Assembly: GCA_020284085.1 (NCBI GenBank)
Contig: JACEVL010000144.1
Location: 747,501 to 811,500, forward strand
Source of the DNA: Aporrectodea caliginosa
Taxonomy: Eukaryota; Annelida; Clitellata; Crassiclitellata; Lumbricidae
Direction: 5' to 3'
Length of the DNA: 64,000 bases
Part shown: one piece after another, positions 16,541 to 27,989 of the stretch
Numbering within the stretch: the stretch's first letter is position 1
Layout: the number at the start of each line of letters is the position of its first letter
The notes under the pieces: model-generated
Databases searched by the model: none
Seen by the model: the letters and a program-made list of their open reading frames with translations, nothing else
Told to the model about the DNA's origin: nothing
Translations under genes and position numbers: made by a program

Positions 16541-17074
16541 GGGGAACGGACATTATCCCCCGGACATTATTCCCCGGACATTATCCCCGGACATTATCCC
16601 CCGGACATTATCCCCCCGATTTTGCGTAGGACATTATCCCCCCGGACATTATCCCCCCTCTGTGTAAATATATGTATATGTACATATTTATACGTATGTT
16701 TGTATATATATGTATTTATATATACATGTACATATGTTATCCTATATATATATAGATATATATGGATATATATATATGTATATATGTATATAACTTAAGA
16801 CTTGTTAATGTCGCTCAGTTCATAAGCAGTACGAAACACTTTGACCGCCAGACCATTTATTAGCAGTACGCCACAGCCCTCTAGAACATTTTAATCCCGA
16901 CAGCCCTATTGTAAATTTGACACGAGGCATTCCTGGCGTAAATTTGACACGCGTCAGCCCTGTCGAAAAGCGTCGACAAGCCGATTATACGATTATACGA
17001 TTATATCTTAGACTGGGGGGGATAATGTCCTACCCTAGGGGGGATAATGTCCTGGGGATAACCTCCACACTCTC
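16541..17074. mobile_element. Foldback-type element FB3
   Basis: Left array 16541-16662 and right array about 17015-17074, with the CGATTATATCTTAGACTGGG block ahead of the right array. The interior starts with TATA/TGTATA microsatellite DNA (16665-16795), then one AAGACTTGTTAATGTCGCTC repeat. It sits 12 bp after FB2 in the same orientation, so FB2 and FB3 may be tandem copies. Confidence 0.7.
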
Positions 17075-17198
17075 CCAGATCCCATATTGACGACGTGAGT
17101 TTTAGCTCATTTCTGATTAGATAAATGTGTCTGTAATTCATAGGTTTCGTCTGCTAAAATATTATCAATCCAACTTCCATTTATGCGAGGATTTCTTT

Positions 17199-17370
17199 CA
17201 GGGGCGTAGCCAGAAAAATTTCGGAGGGTTTTAGCTTTTGGGGGGGTTTCCATTGGATATGGTCGCAAAAGTTAATTTTTTCTAATATTTCTCATTTAAA
17301 AGCATGGAGAAAACATTTCGGCAATTTATTTGGGGGTTGAACCCGTACCCCCCCCCCAAATACGCCCATG
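17199..17370. mobile_element. 172-bp hAT MITE with perfect 8-bp target duplication
   Basis: CAGGGGCGTAGCCAG at the left and AAATACGCCCATG at the right. ATTTCTTT flanks it on both sides (17191-17198, 17371-17378). The G-rich and C-rich halves and internal GGGTTTCCATTGG suit this family. Its target resembles FB-family internal sequence (CCAACTTCCATTTATG | CATCAATCCCGCTTCC), so the insertion is nested. Confidence 0.85.
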
Positions 17371-17735
17371 ATTTCTTTCATCAATCCCGCTTCCATTTAG
17401 GCAAACAATTATTTTCATCAATCCAGCTTACATTTTAAATTGACCATATACAATGGATGCCAATGCAAATATAATATTATTAAAGCACACAAATGCAGGT
17501 GTAGGCCTACTGGTAAAGTTGTTCAATGTTTAAGAATGTGAATCAACGGGTTTGAATTAAGTAGATTAAAATCTCTAATTTCCAGTCGCCGAAATGCAAA
17601 AAATTCGTAAATCTATTCAACATGATTCGAGCATTAATGCATTATGGCATGGAGAGGACAGTTGCTCACAATCATAAGGTTCAAGTAAAGGTTAGAGTAA
17701 GTTGGGTACGGACCCTACGCCACGGTACGTATACC

Positions 17736-17871
17736 CAGAGGCGAAAATCTATACATAACTTAGGGGGAACAGATTATACGAGGGCCGGCTTTTGGGGGGA
17801 GACAGACGGGCTTAAGTCAAAACTTTGGGGGAGAGTCCCCCTCTGTACCCTCCCCATGATTTACGCCACTG
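17736..17871. mobile_element. 136-bp hAT MITE with perfect 8-bp target duplication
   Basis: Ends CAGAGGCGAAAATC and GATTTACGCCACTG are inverted. CGTATACC is present at 17728-17735 and 17872-17879. The interior is G-rich then C-rich (GGCTTTTGGGGGGAG ... GGGGGAGAGTCCCCC). No coding capacity. Confidence 0.85.
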
Positions 17872-17907
17872 CGTATACCGCTAACTTCCGCTAAGTCGCT
17901 AACTAAA

Positions 17908-18620
17908 TTGTCCCCCCTGGACATTGTCCCCGGACATTATCCCACCGGACATTGTCCCCCCGATTTTGCGTAGGACATTATCCCCCACGGACATTGCCCC
18001 TCTGTGTAAATAGCCTATAGTCTGCATGTCATTGATAAACCTAAGTTGCGGTTTTTGTTGGCTATTTCATTCAGGTGTAGGCCTAAACTTAAGTCTTGTT
18101 AATGTCACTCAGTTCATAAGCAGTACGAAAGTTAAGACTTGTTAGTGTCAGTCGGTGAATCAGTTATAAAGTGAAGACTAGTTAGTGTCATTTAGACGAG
18201 TTTATGTCGTTCATTTCTTAACTGAAAGACTTGTTAATGTCATTCACTTCTAAAATTGAAATTACAAATAACGAATGGCAGCGGTCATCAGCTATGAGAC
18301 ACTTTTGTTAGCAACTAACATACATTAACACGTTTTAACTTAAAATTTATACTAAAGTCTTTGGTTCAATTAAATAAAAACTTAATTTAATCAATGCAGC
18401 TTCTATTTACGGAAACACGTATACATCTTATAAATCAAACTTCCATTTAGGCCAACAACATTTTCATCATTTTCCTGCATTTCTGCAAGAATATTTACGA
18501 TTATATCTTAGACTGGGGGGGGATAATGTCCTACCCTGGGGGGACAATGTCCAGGGGGACAATGTCCGAAGGGACAATGTCCGGGGGACAATGTCCAGGG
18601 GGGCCAATGTCCTACACTCT
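17908..18620. mobile_element. Foldback-type element FB4
   Basis: Left array 17908-18004 (GGACATTGTCCCC units) and right array 18517-18620 (GGGGACAATGTCC units, ending CCAATGTCCTACACTC). The interior has at least five AAGACTTGTTAATGTCA-type repeats (18078-18250), ACAAATAACGAATGGCAGCG, CAAACTTCCATTTAGGCC and CGATTATATCTTAGACTGGG. It is the most complete copy and defines the family order. Confidence 0.75.
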
Positions 18621-19623
18621 TAATTAAATAGGTTAGTGAAAGCATATCTTTAAAGTTGAAACCAGTGTAAATGTTTATTTTTGTCACAACTATGCAGACG
18701 ATAATGTCGCGCGATTAAGTGCGAAGACACCCGTAACACATTAACATTGTACAGTGGATAAACAATATCGATCGACTTTATCGGACGATGTCTCCGGTTC
18801 ACACTAATTTAGACAAGAATGAAGACTCTGTAACTTGTAGAAAGTGTGATAAAAACTGAAAAGAAACACACACCCTGTTTTTCACTGGGCTCAACTTGCA
18901 CACCTTGTATAGGGATAGAAGCCTCTGTGATCATCTACAGTAGTTCACAGATGAAGGCCCATCAAAAATATAAAATTCTGGCGACATCTGATGAATGGAA
19001 TCGGAGATATTTAAAGTTTAAGTGAGTGGGCCTTATTTCCACAGTTACTTTATTTCGCATATAACTGCCGAAAAAGTTTTCGGCAGTTTTGGTTGGGAAG
19101 GGTTTTGAATCCGTAAACTAAATTTCAGTGCGATAAAGTAAAGCATGTTGCTAATTCCTCTATTCTAATTTTGAACCAATAATCATGATGTTTTTATTTT
19201 CAAATAACTTATGGAATACTCATTGCACTAATTCTGCATAAATGTGGTGACTTGTGTTGAAGTTTAAGAAGTAGGCCTACGCTGGAAATGAAAACATTCT
19301 TAAAACTCAACTTGAAGCTCATGTAAAAGAACTGGCTTTATTAACTAGTTTCGACAGAGGAAATGGTATAGCAACGATAACTATGACTAAAACTAAAACT
19401 GAGTGATAATAACTAAAACTCAAAAGATTTAGTTATTGTTAACGATAACTAAAACTAAAACTCTCGAGACAACGATAACTAATTATACCTATAAAACTCT
19501 TCATTTAGAAAATATATAATAACTATAACTTACTAAACTAAAGAGACAACTAAGACTTCAATAGTGTATGTGTGTGTTCGTATGCGTGCACGTATGTATG
19601 CATGTATGCAATCATGGTTCACC
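18621..19623. other. Spacer with an ACTAAA-rich tract
   Basis: No gene is seen. At 19375-19560 is an irregular tract of AACTAAAACTAAAACT, GTTAACGATAACT and similar units, related in style to 49870-49945 and 50195-50260. This suggests a degraded repeat family. Confidence 0.4.
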
Positions 19624-20314
19624 TGGACAGTTGTCCCCACGTGAGGAGGACATTCCCCCCCCCCCCCTGGACATTGTCCCCCCCCCCACCCTAGGACATT
19701 TCCCCCCCCATATGCCCCCTAAATTGAAATAAGTGTAGTGGGGCTTCATATGCACCCATTCTAAGATATAATCGTTTAATATTCGAAGGTAAGGCAGGAA
19801 GGTGATTGAAAATAATTATTGGAAGGTAGCCTACGCCCAGTTAGATTTATAAGATGTATAGCCTCAAGGCATTCGTTATGGAACTGCATTGGTACGAACA
19901 CTATTTGTTCAGTTAGAGTATTTCGACTGTGACTTATTAGCGAAGACTCGGTAATGTACGTTAGGCTACCCGATTTTGTGATTTTCTAATGACAACACAA
20001 ACAATTAAAATCCTGATGTCTAACCGACCCTCACGAGTCTTCACTTGATAACTGATTCATTGACTGACGCCATTAGTCTTAACTTCTTCGTACTGCTTAG
20101 GCTGAGTGACATACATACTCCCCTGAACCCCTAAAGCGCAAGTAACCGAATTTCTTAGCATTTACTTCTAAGGATTCGTTGTAAAAGTTTCATATTATAC
20201 AGGCCAAGCAAGGTCTAGGTTTAGAATTCAGGGCTTGACAATGTCTAAATAAGCTAGTATGGAGAATTGAGGTGGTATGTACAGGGGGAAAATGTCCGGG
20301 GAAATGTCCGTAGG
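19624..20314. mobile_element. Foldback-type element FB5 (inverted relative to FB2-FB4)
   Basis: C-rich left array (19624-19720) and short right array (20281-20314, GGGGAAAATGTCC units). CTAAGATATAATCGT at about 19760 and the reversed repeat block (GAGTCTTCACTTGATAACTG to CAGTCTTAAC-like units, 20030-20112) match FB2-FB4 in reverse complement. Confidence 0.65.
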
Positions 20315-20459
20315 CATGTATGGGGAATTCGTGTCTGTGAAATGTTTGCAAATGTGAATGTTCAGGGGAAATGTATATATGTACGCGTATGCATGAATGT
20401 ATGCATGTATCTGCTGTGATAATATTATGTGAATTCATTACATATTTGTACCTATGTAT

Positions 20460-20880
20460 GAATGTAATTGTGGGAGTTATGTGTATTACGCTATGTATAT
20501 TTGTAATGTACATTACGTAATGTATCCAAGTGTCTTTGTTTGTATGGATTTAAACATTTATAATATGGCTGCCTTGACTTGCGGCTATAGTGCTGAACAC
20601 GTGACTTGCTAACATGTATGCCTAAATTATGTAATCTGTGCTAGTTTCAAGTATGTGTGAATGTTTTTTTGTATATGTATAAACGCATGTATGTTCGTTT
20701 GTTGCATGAATTGATAAGATCTGTGTATACATGTCTTATTGGTTCTCACTGCTGAAATCAGTTATTTGTACCTATGAGAGTTGTGCTTGTGGGAGTTACT
20801 TGAAAGGCGCTATGTAAAGTCTTGTTACATTACCTATAACGTATCCATGTGTCTTTGTTTGTATGCTATTTAAAGATTGC
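20460..20880. repeat. Diverged direct duplication, offset about 310 bp
   Basis: TGGGAGTTATGTGTATTACGC...GTATCCAAGTGTCTTTG at 20470-20548 recurs as TGGGAGTTACTTGAAAGGCGC...GTATCCATGTGTCTTTG at 20791-20860. The second copy includes GGCGCTATGTAAAG, the 3' end motif common to LINEs in this window. The rest of 20315-20990 shows no gene. Confidence 0.5.
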
Positions 20881-20997
20881 TGTGAATTGCTAACAGATAC
20901 AAGATCATCTAAATAAGCTAGTATTCTCAGCTCAGTTAAAATCACTGAGTTTCTGTATAGCTGCATGTATTCGGCATATGTGTGCATGTAACTTGAT

Positions 20998-21424
20998 TGC
21001 ATGTATGTGTGCATGTATGTTTGCATGTATGTTGCATGTATGTGTGCATGTATGTTTGCATGTATGTGTGCATGTGGTGTTTGCATGTATGTGTGCATGT
21101 ATGTTTGCATGTATGTGTGCATGTATGTTTGCATGTATGTGTGCATGTATGTTTGCATGTATGTTTGCATGTATGTGTGCATGTATGTTTGCATGTATGT
21201 TGCATGTATGTTTGCATGTATGTGTGCATGTATGTTTGCATGTATGTGTGCATGTATGTTTGCATGTATGTGTGCATGTATGTTTGCATGTATGTTTGCA
21301 TGTATGTGTGCATGTATGTTTGCATGTATGTGTGCATGTATGTTTGCATGTATGTGTGCATGTATGTTTGCATGTATGTGTGCATGTATGTTTGCATGTA
21401 TGTGTGCATGTATGTTTGCATGTT
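20998..21424 (+). repeat. TGCATGTATGTK minisatellite
   Basis: Array of a 12-bp unit that alternates between TGCATGTATGTG and TGCATGTATGTT, giving a 24-bp higher order. Lapses to TGCATGTATGT shift the frame. Long open frames in all six frames are artefacts. Confidence 0.95.
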
Positions 21425-21437
21425 TGCTAACACCGCT

Positions 21438-21552
21438 GTTTATTGAAGTTGGGGCAGGTCTTAAGAAGATAATTTCCTTGAAACATTTCAAGAAATAATG
21501 GTTTCAGTATTTTTGTTATGTATAGCTTTAAGAAGTCCTAGAGCTAAGCTAA
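21438..21552 (+). repeat. Segment resembling the region upstream of nanos
   Basis: AAGTTGG...CTTAAGAAGA...TTGAAACATTTCAAGAA...GGTTTCAGTA...TTTAAGAAGTCCTA aligns in order with 23592-23705 just upstream of the nanos start. It could be an old duplication of that region or a dispersed repeat. Confidence 0.45.
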
Positions 21553-21665
21553 GTATCGTAATCGTAATCGTAATCTCCAAACTACTAAAGCGCCACTCGA
21601 AAGCCAAGCGCAGGGCACCAGCTTATTCACGAGCGCTGCGTCTAGTCCGAAGAGGGTCTGAGTGC
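21553..21665 (+). repeat. Dispersed repeat R5 (GCACCAGCTTATTCACGAGC family)
   Basis: CTCCAAACTACTAAAGCGCC...GGGCACCAGCTTATTCACGA...GCGCTGCGTCTAGTC. Related copies at 25966-26072 (+), 30383-30466 (-), 60470-60500 and 60866-60895 (+), and 62736-62795 (-). The spread over the window marks it as an interspersed element; class unknown. Confidence 0.65.
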
Positions 21666-21734
21666 GAAGACCGTGGATTATTATGCATGAATGTATTCCT
21701 GTGTATATATGCATAAGCGTGTGAATATTTATAT

Positions 21735-22345
21735 TGTAGTGATGAACATGGATGCATCTTACATGCATGTATATAATTATGTATGTAGGCCCTACGTACG
21801 TATGCATGCATGCATGCACGTAATGTATGCATGTATGTATGTATGTAGGCCCTATGTATGTATGTGTGTATGTATGTATGTATGTATGTATGAGCACTTG
21901 TTATAGCGCCCCTTCAAGATTTCCCGCTACAACGCGGACACTGAATCGGAGTTTCACGCCGAAGCGCATGAGCAATTGCGAGTGAAGGACTTGCCCAGGG
22001 CCCCTATGTAACTATGTATGTAGCCTATGTATGTATGTATGTATGTATGAATAAACTGTCTGTATACGTATATGTGCGTGAGTATTTTTGTATATATGTG
22101 GCATATGTGCGTATGTTTCCATGCGACGTAATGTAATGTAATTTCCGAAATTTCCCCTTGTCACGGTGGACATCGTAGATGCTGTATGCATGTATGCATG
22201 AAAATGAGTATAGACATAATGTATGTTTATAAAATAGGTGTGTATGTATAAGCCTACATGTATATATATAATGCGTGCATGTGAGTTTGTATATCTGTGC
22301 GCCTCTATATGTGTGTCTCTATACATGTACTTGTATTTATGAATG
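21735..22345 (+). repeat. TGTA-rich microsatellites and a tRNA-derived SINE 3' fragment
   Basis: TATG/TGTA arrays at 21745-21890 and 22015-22050, and TG-rich DNA to 22345. At 21893-22008, AGCACTTGTTATAGCGCCCC...GAAGGACTTGCCCAGGG matches the longer SINE copy at 32199-32412. Confidence 0.7.
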
Positions 22346-22410
22346 TATCTCTTCTGGGAGTCCCTGAATAGATAGAAGAGGCGCTATATAAGTGCCCGAT
22401 GGTAATGCAG
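22345..22410 (+). mobile_element. LINE 3'-end remnant
   Basis: TCTGGGAGTCCCTGAATAG followed by GAAGAGGCGCTATATAAGTG matches the 3' end of the L2/CR1-like elements at 11755-11802 and 57285-57330. No ORF remains. Confidence 0.55.
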
Positions 22411-23060
22411 GCACGCAAACACGTACTCATGCGTGTACGTTTGTGTCCTTCTGTTAGTCCTACTGTCTGCCCGTCCGTCCGTCCGTCCGTCCTTCCCCCA
22501 TCCATTGAGCCCAAGAGTGTCATTCTAGACCCTGAACCCTGGCGCCAATTTTCGAATAAGCAGACAAGAGGGGGTTGGTTATGGAGACAAGCGTCAGAGA
22601 TCTTGCATGTTAAGAGAGAGATGGGGGGTACATAAACGAAACCTCCCCAATCCGTCTCCTCGGCGGAACCCGGGATTCTTGGCGCCGAGAGGAGGTCGAT
22701 TGTCGAGACAAGAGAAAGAGGCGCGCCCTTGTTGTATTACTGCTTAAAGCCCAAGGTTTTAGGTTTGGCGGTTTCCCTCGTAGAATGAAGTGACCAACCA
22801 CTGTAGGCGGTTCAAGTAAGCATCTGTCGGCCAATGGGCGTTGATTTCATTTTGGTTGACACATCTTACAAGCATAGGCTGCTGAATTTAATTGTATGCA
22901 TAGCCTAGGCAACATCGTCCGCTTTGTGGAATGGAGAGGAGGCGCAGGGACGGTCGGTCGATCGGTGGTAGCCCCCACCCTAGGCCCTTCACCCTCCCTC
23001 TGGCCCTCTAGCGGTCGGACGGATGGATGGAGATGCATCGCTAGGGCAGACTAGACCCGA
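22411..23060. other. Spacer without a recognised gene
   Basis: Contains a short GTCC tract (22475-22495) and a GC-rich part. Short open frames lack any family signature. Confidence 0.4.
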
Positions 23061-23265
23061 CATACACTTTTTCATATCGGAGATGATCAGTGTCGGAGGC
23101 AGAAAGCAACCTCGTACTCCACGTTTATATTGCGACCGAGCCACCCGCAGTAAAGATCCGAGAAATTAATCTCTGATAAACCGACCCGACCGGGAAGCGA
23201 ACCCGGGGCGCCGGCGCGGCCAGCGGGCAACAACCCACTCGGCCACTCAGGATCTCTCGAGGCGC
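23060..23265 (-). mobile_element. tRNA-derived SINE (Ser/Leu-like head)
   Basis: On the minus strand, 23258-23180 reads GAGTGGCCGAGTGGGTTGTT (A-box-like) and, about 45 bp on, CCCGGGTTCGCTTCCCGG (B box with closing stem), then a tail without homology to other SINEs here. It is too diverged between the boxes, and continues into a non-tRNA tail, to be a functional tRNA gene. Confidence 0.6.
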
Positions 23266-23680
23266 GCCCTAATACAATAACCTATAATTATATAGACCGT
23301 TAATTAGTGTCATTTAGCGGCTGGTCAAAGCGACGCAACTGAGAGGAGGGGAACGCTTTGACTGAGCGATGGCAAGGTGATCCTACTACCTTCTCATTTG
23401 AACCAATGAAAGCATTCCACAGTTTCGACCAACCCCCTCTGTCTAGATCTTGCGGTGAAGAACAGTTTGATCAGCCAATCGCTGACCTTCTGCTCAAGTC
23501 CCGTTGGCTGTTGATGGGGGCATTACGTAGGCCAACTATTGTTCCTGAGAAGTTAAAGGCAGACCCGTAGAAACACTTCCCACCACTCTTTATCTAAGTT
23601 GGTATATGCTTTAAGAAGACAAGTTCTTGTAACGATTCAAGAAGTTGGTTCCAGTAGTTTAGGTTAGGTGCATAGTATAC

Positions 23681-23695
23681 CTATATATATAAGAA
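23681..23695 (+). promoter_or_regulatory. Candidate TATA element upstream of nanos
   Basis: CCTATATATATAAGAAG lies about 85-95 bp before the nanos ATG, a plausible core promoter distance with a short 5' UTR. The assignment rests on position and sequence only. Confidence 0.4.
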
Positions 23696-23776
23696 GTCTT
23701 AACTCTAATCTAAGTACTGTTTCGCAAAGACCAAAGATTTTTATTAAAATCTCTGAATAGTTAGTTAACTGTATAA

Positions 23777-24683
23777 ATGGCAATCCGATATCACGACGAT
23801 CTCAGGCAGCATCTCATTGACCTGATAAGAGGTCAGAAGTCACTGGATGACGAGTCAGACGGTCAAAGGCATCGAGAGCCAAGAACAACAGATGCTAGAT
23901 TGCTATGGCCACCGGTGCAGAACCCGAGGGACGACTTTGACAGGGCCGTGGGAGGGTCCGTAAAGTCCCGAAGAGATGCTTCTGCGGTCGGAAGCAGATG
24001 GCATTCGCTGCATGGGACGACATCAGCAGGTGTCCACTCTATTGGAACCATGCCATCTATTGCTCCAGTTTCTATGCCTTCAACATACACCAAAGCGATC
24101 GACCCATTTGCCTTTGACGCAGAGTCCTTCAGCCGTAGACTGTTCGCAGCTGCAATTGAATCTTGGTCTGGGTCCACAACAACGCCTTGGTTGCTGAACT
24201 CGCCTGACTATCTGGAAGCTCACGGTAAAGAGTCCGCAGAAGGTCGATTTGATACTCTTTCACTGCCTTCACAACTGGTCTCGTCAGGGAGAGCATCTAC
24301 CATGACGTCTTCTCGGTTGGCACATGATCAAACGAGGTTGAAACGTAAACGTGATGCTGATACTGCAGTCTCCTTGGAGGAAATGATGAGAGCGTTAGAA
24401 GAGGCGCAAATTGTAAGTTGCCTTGCATTATTCATAGGGCCATAATAATTATAACGATGGTTAATTATTCTGTCTGTCTTTCTATCTTTCTGTCTGCCTG
24501 TCCTTCTGTCTTCCTGTATGTCTGTCTTTTTGCCTACATTTTATATGTCTGTATAGCTGCCTGTCGGTTTATCAATCCAACTCTCTCTGTCTGTCTCTGC
24601 CTCTGTCTCTCTGTCTCTATCTTTCTGTCTCTATCTTTCTGTCTGTCTGTCTGACTGTCTGTCTGTCTGGCTGTCTGTCTCTG

Positions 24684-24719
<36 letters not shown>

Positions 24720-27013
24720 CTTCATTTCTGTGTGTTCATATCTACCTGTGTGTCATATCTACCTGCATGTCCGTCCGTCCTGTCTGTTTGTCTATTAGAA
24801 TGTGCTTGTAGACTGTCCTACTAAATATTTTTTCTATGCGTGTTGATCTGTTGGTCCCTGTCAGTCAACGGAGAAATCTAATTAATCAATCAAATTGATT
24901 GATAAAAATGTTCCTCATATCAAGACGAGTTGCACTGCTGGTTCAGTCCGCTACATTAGTTAGAGCGTATAATATAGGCTGCGTCTCACGCGCCTCTATG
25001 TTAGAGTGCGTGCGGATCGCGTATCACTTCCCGATGCTGGCTTATTGAAGAGGTTTAAATCTCGGGTTAGCACATCGACGTAGGCTATATTGGATAGAAA
25101 TTTGGGTGGACACAGCATAAGAGATTCAAACTGAAGCCGAGCTTTTTGCCAAGCATGACGTCGCATCATCGACGTTTATTGGATGCGTTATTTATATGAG
25201 GATAATGAGGTCGTTGATTGGACAATCTGACTATACGCAGCGCTCAGAATAAAGTGGCGCTTTATGATTACGATTACGATTACGAGCTTTGTCTGACGTC
25301 ATGTTTGGCAGAAAGTTCAGTAGGCGGAAGCTTCACTTTACAGTACAACTTTAGCTGTGCTATGCTGTGTCCACGCAATATACGTCGATGGGTTAGCACG
25401 AACTGGACACGGGGGACCTTAAATGGCGTGGCGCCCATTCAAACGGGCAGCGGCGGTGAATGATCTCACCCTAACAATTCATTGAAAAATTAGCAGGGCT
25501 ATATAAAAAAATGTAAATTTACATTTTCAGAAGCTTATTATTTTTGCAACTGCATTTATTACAGAGTGGAGACGTCGTTAAGATTCATCCCGAAGAGGCC
25601 ACGCCCACCTCATCCACCGTGACAGCAGGAAACAGAAAAGCAACTGATGAATGTGATGATGTTTCTGCCTTTGAACGGCGTCGAGTGCCGCCCATCAACT
25701 CTCCATTTTCTTGTTCCTTCTGCCGTACAAATGGAGAGAAGAGCAAAGTCTACAAGTCGCACTCATTACGTGACGCCGAGGGTAACGTGTCCTGCCCCGC
25801 TCTCTATCAACACGTCTGTGAGCTCTGTGGGTCAACTGGGTCATCAGCCCACACTCGCAGATACTGTCCTCTGTACCAGCCAAACGTTGGACTGACCGAC
25901 GTCAAAGCCCTGAAATCATCGAAACGAACTGCTGGTAAGTTGGGGCGGGGAGATGGTTGAATGTAATAGTTGCGTAATCGTAACGCTCCAAACTTCCAAA
26001 GCACCACTCGAAAGGTTGGCACCAGCTTATTCAGCGCTGCGTCTAGTCAGAGGGGTTGTCCAAAAGAGTAGTCCGAGGGAAATGAATGGTAACACGCTGT
26101 CATGAAGTTCAGCAGGACGCGGGTTAGATACCCGCTACAGCGCCATAAGGTTGACTAAGCCTTCAACTCCTTTGGGGAGATTGTAAAATGAGCAGTATGA
26201 CAGAATGGAGCCTTGCAGGCTGCCATACAGTTAAATTCGACTCCTGTAAAACTTGTTATCATCTGTTACTACTATGCCATATAATCTTACTGCGTAGTTG
26301 TTTCCTTGTGTGGGTATGTTTGTTTGTATACATACATGTATGTATGTATGTATGTATTTATGTATGTATGTATGTATTTATGTATGTATGTATGTAAGTA
26401 TGTGTGTATCTATTTACTGAGCATTAATATTTCACAATTATGGTAGAGGCGGCGGATGAGCTGCTGATTGAAGGGTGTGGCAGTGTTTATTATGAATAGA
26501 CCTACCTGGAAAAACGTATCAGGTTCTTTTACCGAAATGAGGTGTTTCAAAGTGATATCTAAATTAGTCTAACTGTATTTTTTAAATTTTTTCTATACCG
26601 ACCGTATAGCCTTGACACTGTTCATTTTTCGATGAATATTCGGGTCAGATCCATCACCGTTTGATGGGCAGGGCACGCCATCTAAGATCCCCATATGTAC
26701 CGAGACCTGTTCTCGCGCCTCGATCCTTTCTGACTTTATAATAATTTAAAAATTTTCTGAACACGCTCCTCCTGCCTGTAAGGACACTCCCTATTCCATG
26801 CATCCAAGACCCCATCACCGAATTTCCCCACGGGCGAACAACTTAATGAGAAAACGTTTTAACAAGAATGTTTAATTTCATGTAAACCAAATTTGCGGTT
26901 ATGCAGTTGGATAAAGAATGTACTTACTTACACACCTATAGCTACTTACTTTAAAACAATTTATTTGACTTAATTATGTTGTTACGTTTTTCGCAGCTGG
27001 AAGACGACGTTAA
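23777..27013 (+). CDS. nanos: Nanos RNA-binding protein (three exons, 340 aa)
   Basis: Translational repressor of germline and multipotent cells that binds mRNA with Pumilio through a C-terminal zinc-finger domain. Exons: 23777-24412, 25565-25934, 26997-27013, with GTAAGT donors and introns of phase 0 and 1. The finger is complete and has exact nanos spacing: C262-x2-C265-x12-H278-x10-C289, then C297-x2-C300-x7-H308-x4-C313 ([32 protein letters not shown]). The 261-residue N-terminal region is low in known motifs; a basic KRKR near the end of exon 1 could be a nuclear signal. I found no clear FxxWxDY NOT1-binding motif. The last exon adds only part of an Ala codon, GRRR and the stop. ATG 23777 is the first in frame; AATAAA at 27230 fits a short 3' UTR. 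Confidence 0.93.
24460..24800 (+). repeat. (CTGT)n-rich tract in nanos intron 1
   Basis: TGTCTGTCTG-type repeats with interruptions fill much of the first part of intron 1 (24413-25564). The rest of the intron holds no recognised exon; ATTACGATTACGATTACGA occurs at 25266-25285 near a GTGGCGCTTTA motif found in dispersed repeat R5. Confidence 0.8.
25966..26310 (+). mobile_element. R5 repeat plus tRNA-derived SINE in nanos intron 2
   Basis: 25966-26072 is a copy of repeat R5. From about 26073, AACACGCTGTCATGAAG...GCGGGTTAGATACCCGC (B-box-like) leads into TTGCAGGCTGCCATACAG and TAAATTCGACTCCTGTAAAA. The same order is found at 35911-36150, and its 3' part at 31160-31325. A TATG array follows at 26328-26405. 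Confidence 0.6.
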
Positions 27014-27260
27014 CCTGGACAGAGGCTCTATCCACAAGTGGACGCTTGATCTGTAGGCCTATTTAACCGCCAGTGTGGAAATGTGTAGGCCCATTATGGA
27101 AACAAGTCTGTATTAGACCTATGTTGCCTTTAGATGTTGTTGAAGTCTTAATCTTGTGGGTACTACCTTTAGACATATTGAGACGTTTTGCAGGACTAAT
27201 TTTATTATTCCAGTTGAAAAGTAGATCTTAATAAAATTTTGTTTCTCGGTTATTTTGTTA
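27014..27260 (+). other. Probable nanos 3' UTR
   Basis: Sequence between the nanos stop codon and the AATAAA at 27230-27235. Such UTRs often carry germline control elements, but I recognise no specific motif here. Confidence 0.5.
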
Positions 27261-27985
27261 ATAGTTTTGTATAGGCATACCAACAGCATCCTCTGTTGTT
27301 CAAAAGTGTCCTTACTGGTTAGTGTTTCGGCCAGTTTATCGCCAATAACAATCTTCCTTTCCCCAATAAGTAATGATAGAACAGATTAGAAGCTATAGGT
27401 TCAAATGGGTCAGAATGTATATTTCTGTTTTCACTGCCAAAACTTAGCTTAGGCTATAATGAGCAGGCTATCGCAAAGTAGCCTAAACTGTGCATCATTA
27501 CATGCGCTAGCTCTAGGCAAATATACATGGCTGCTCTTCAGTATGTACATCATAATCGATCCCATGATATAGGCCTAGTCCACTACTAAGAAGGCGCAAA
27601 TGTAAAGATAAGAGAAACTAAAGAACGTAACGTTTATAGAAACGAAACTTCAGATTGTGACCTAGCTCTGATGCTGAATCCAATAGTAGGCCTATAGGCC
27701 TATAGCGTGATGTGTAGGGCATGTGAATCTCATATGACAGTATTTCCATATTGTCTCCTTATGCCTTGCATGTGGGACAATAATCATGTTGGGCTTATAA
27801 AGCTAATAGCTATACAGGAATATGCTACATGTAGGAGCAGTGGCGTAACGAAGGGGTGGGCAGAGGAGGAAACCGCCCCCGAGCGCAGCACAAGAGGGGC
27901 GCAAAATTAGCTTTCACTGGTACACCGTACGTATATGACAAGAACGACTAAAAGTCAACAAGAAAATTTAATAGGGGCGCAGTCA
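27261..27985. other. Spacer with a possible MITE fragment
   Basis: No gene seen. CAGTGGCGTAACGAAGGGG at 27839 resembles hAT MITE left ends in this window. TACAGGAATAT...ATGTAGGAG just before it recurs at 28028-28054, so a fragment or duplication is likely. Confidence 0.4.
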
Positions 27986-27989
27986 TCAA

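Noticed and set aside
20998..21424. Regular repeats that could be taken for a CRISPR array
   Set aside because: Units are contiguous without unique spacers and the sequence is clearly animal.
20942..21498. Long frames in all phases across the TGCATGTATGT array
   Set aside because: Tandem-repeat artefact; no conserved domain.
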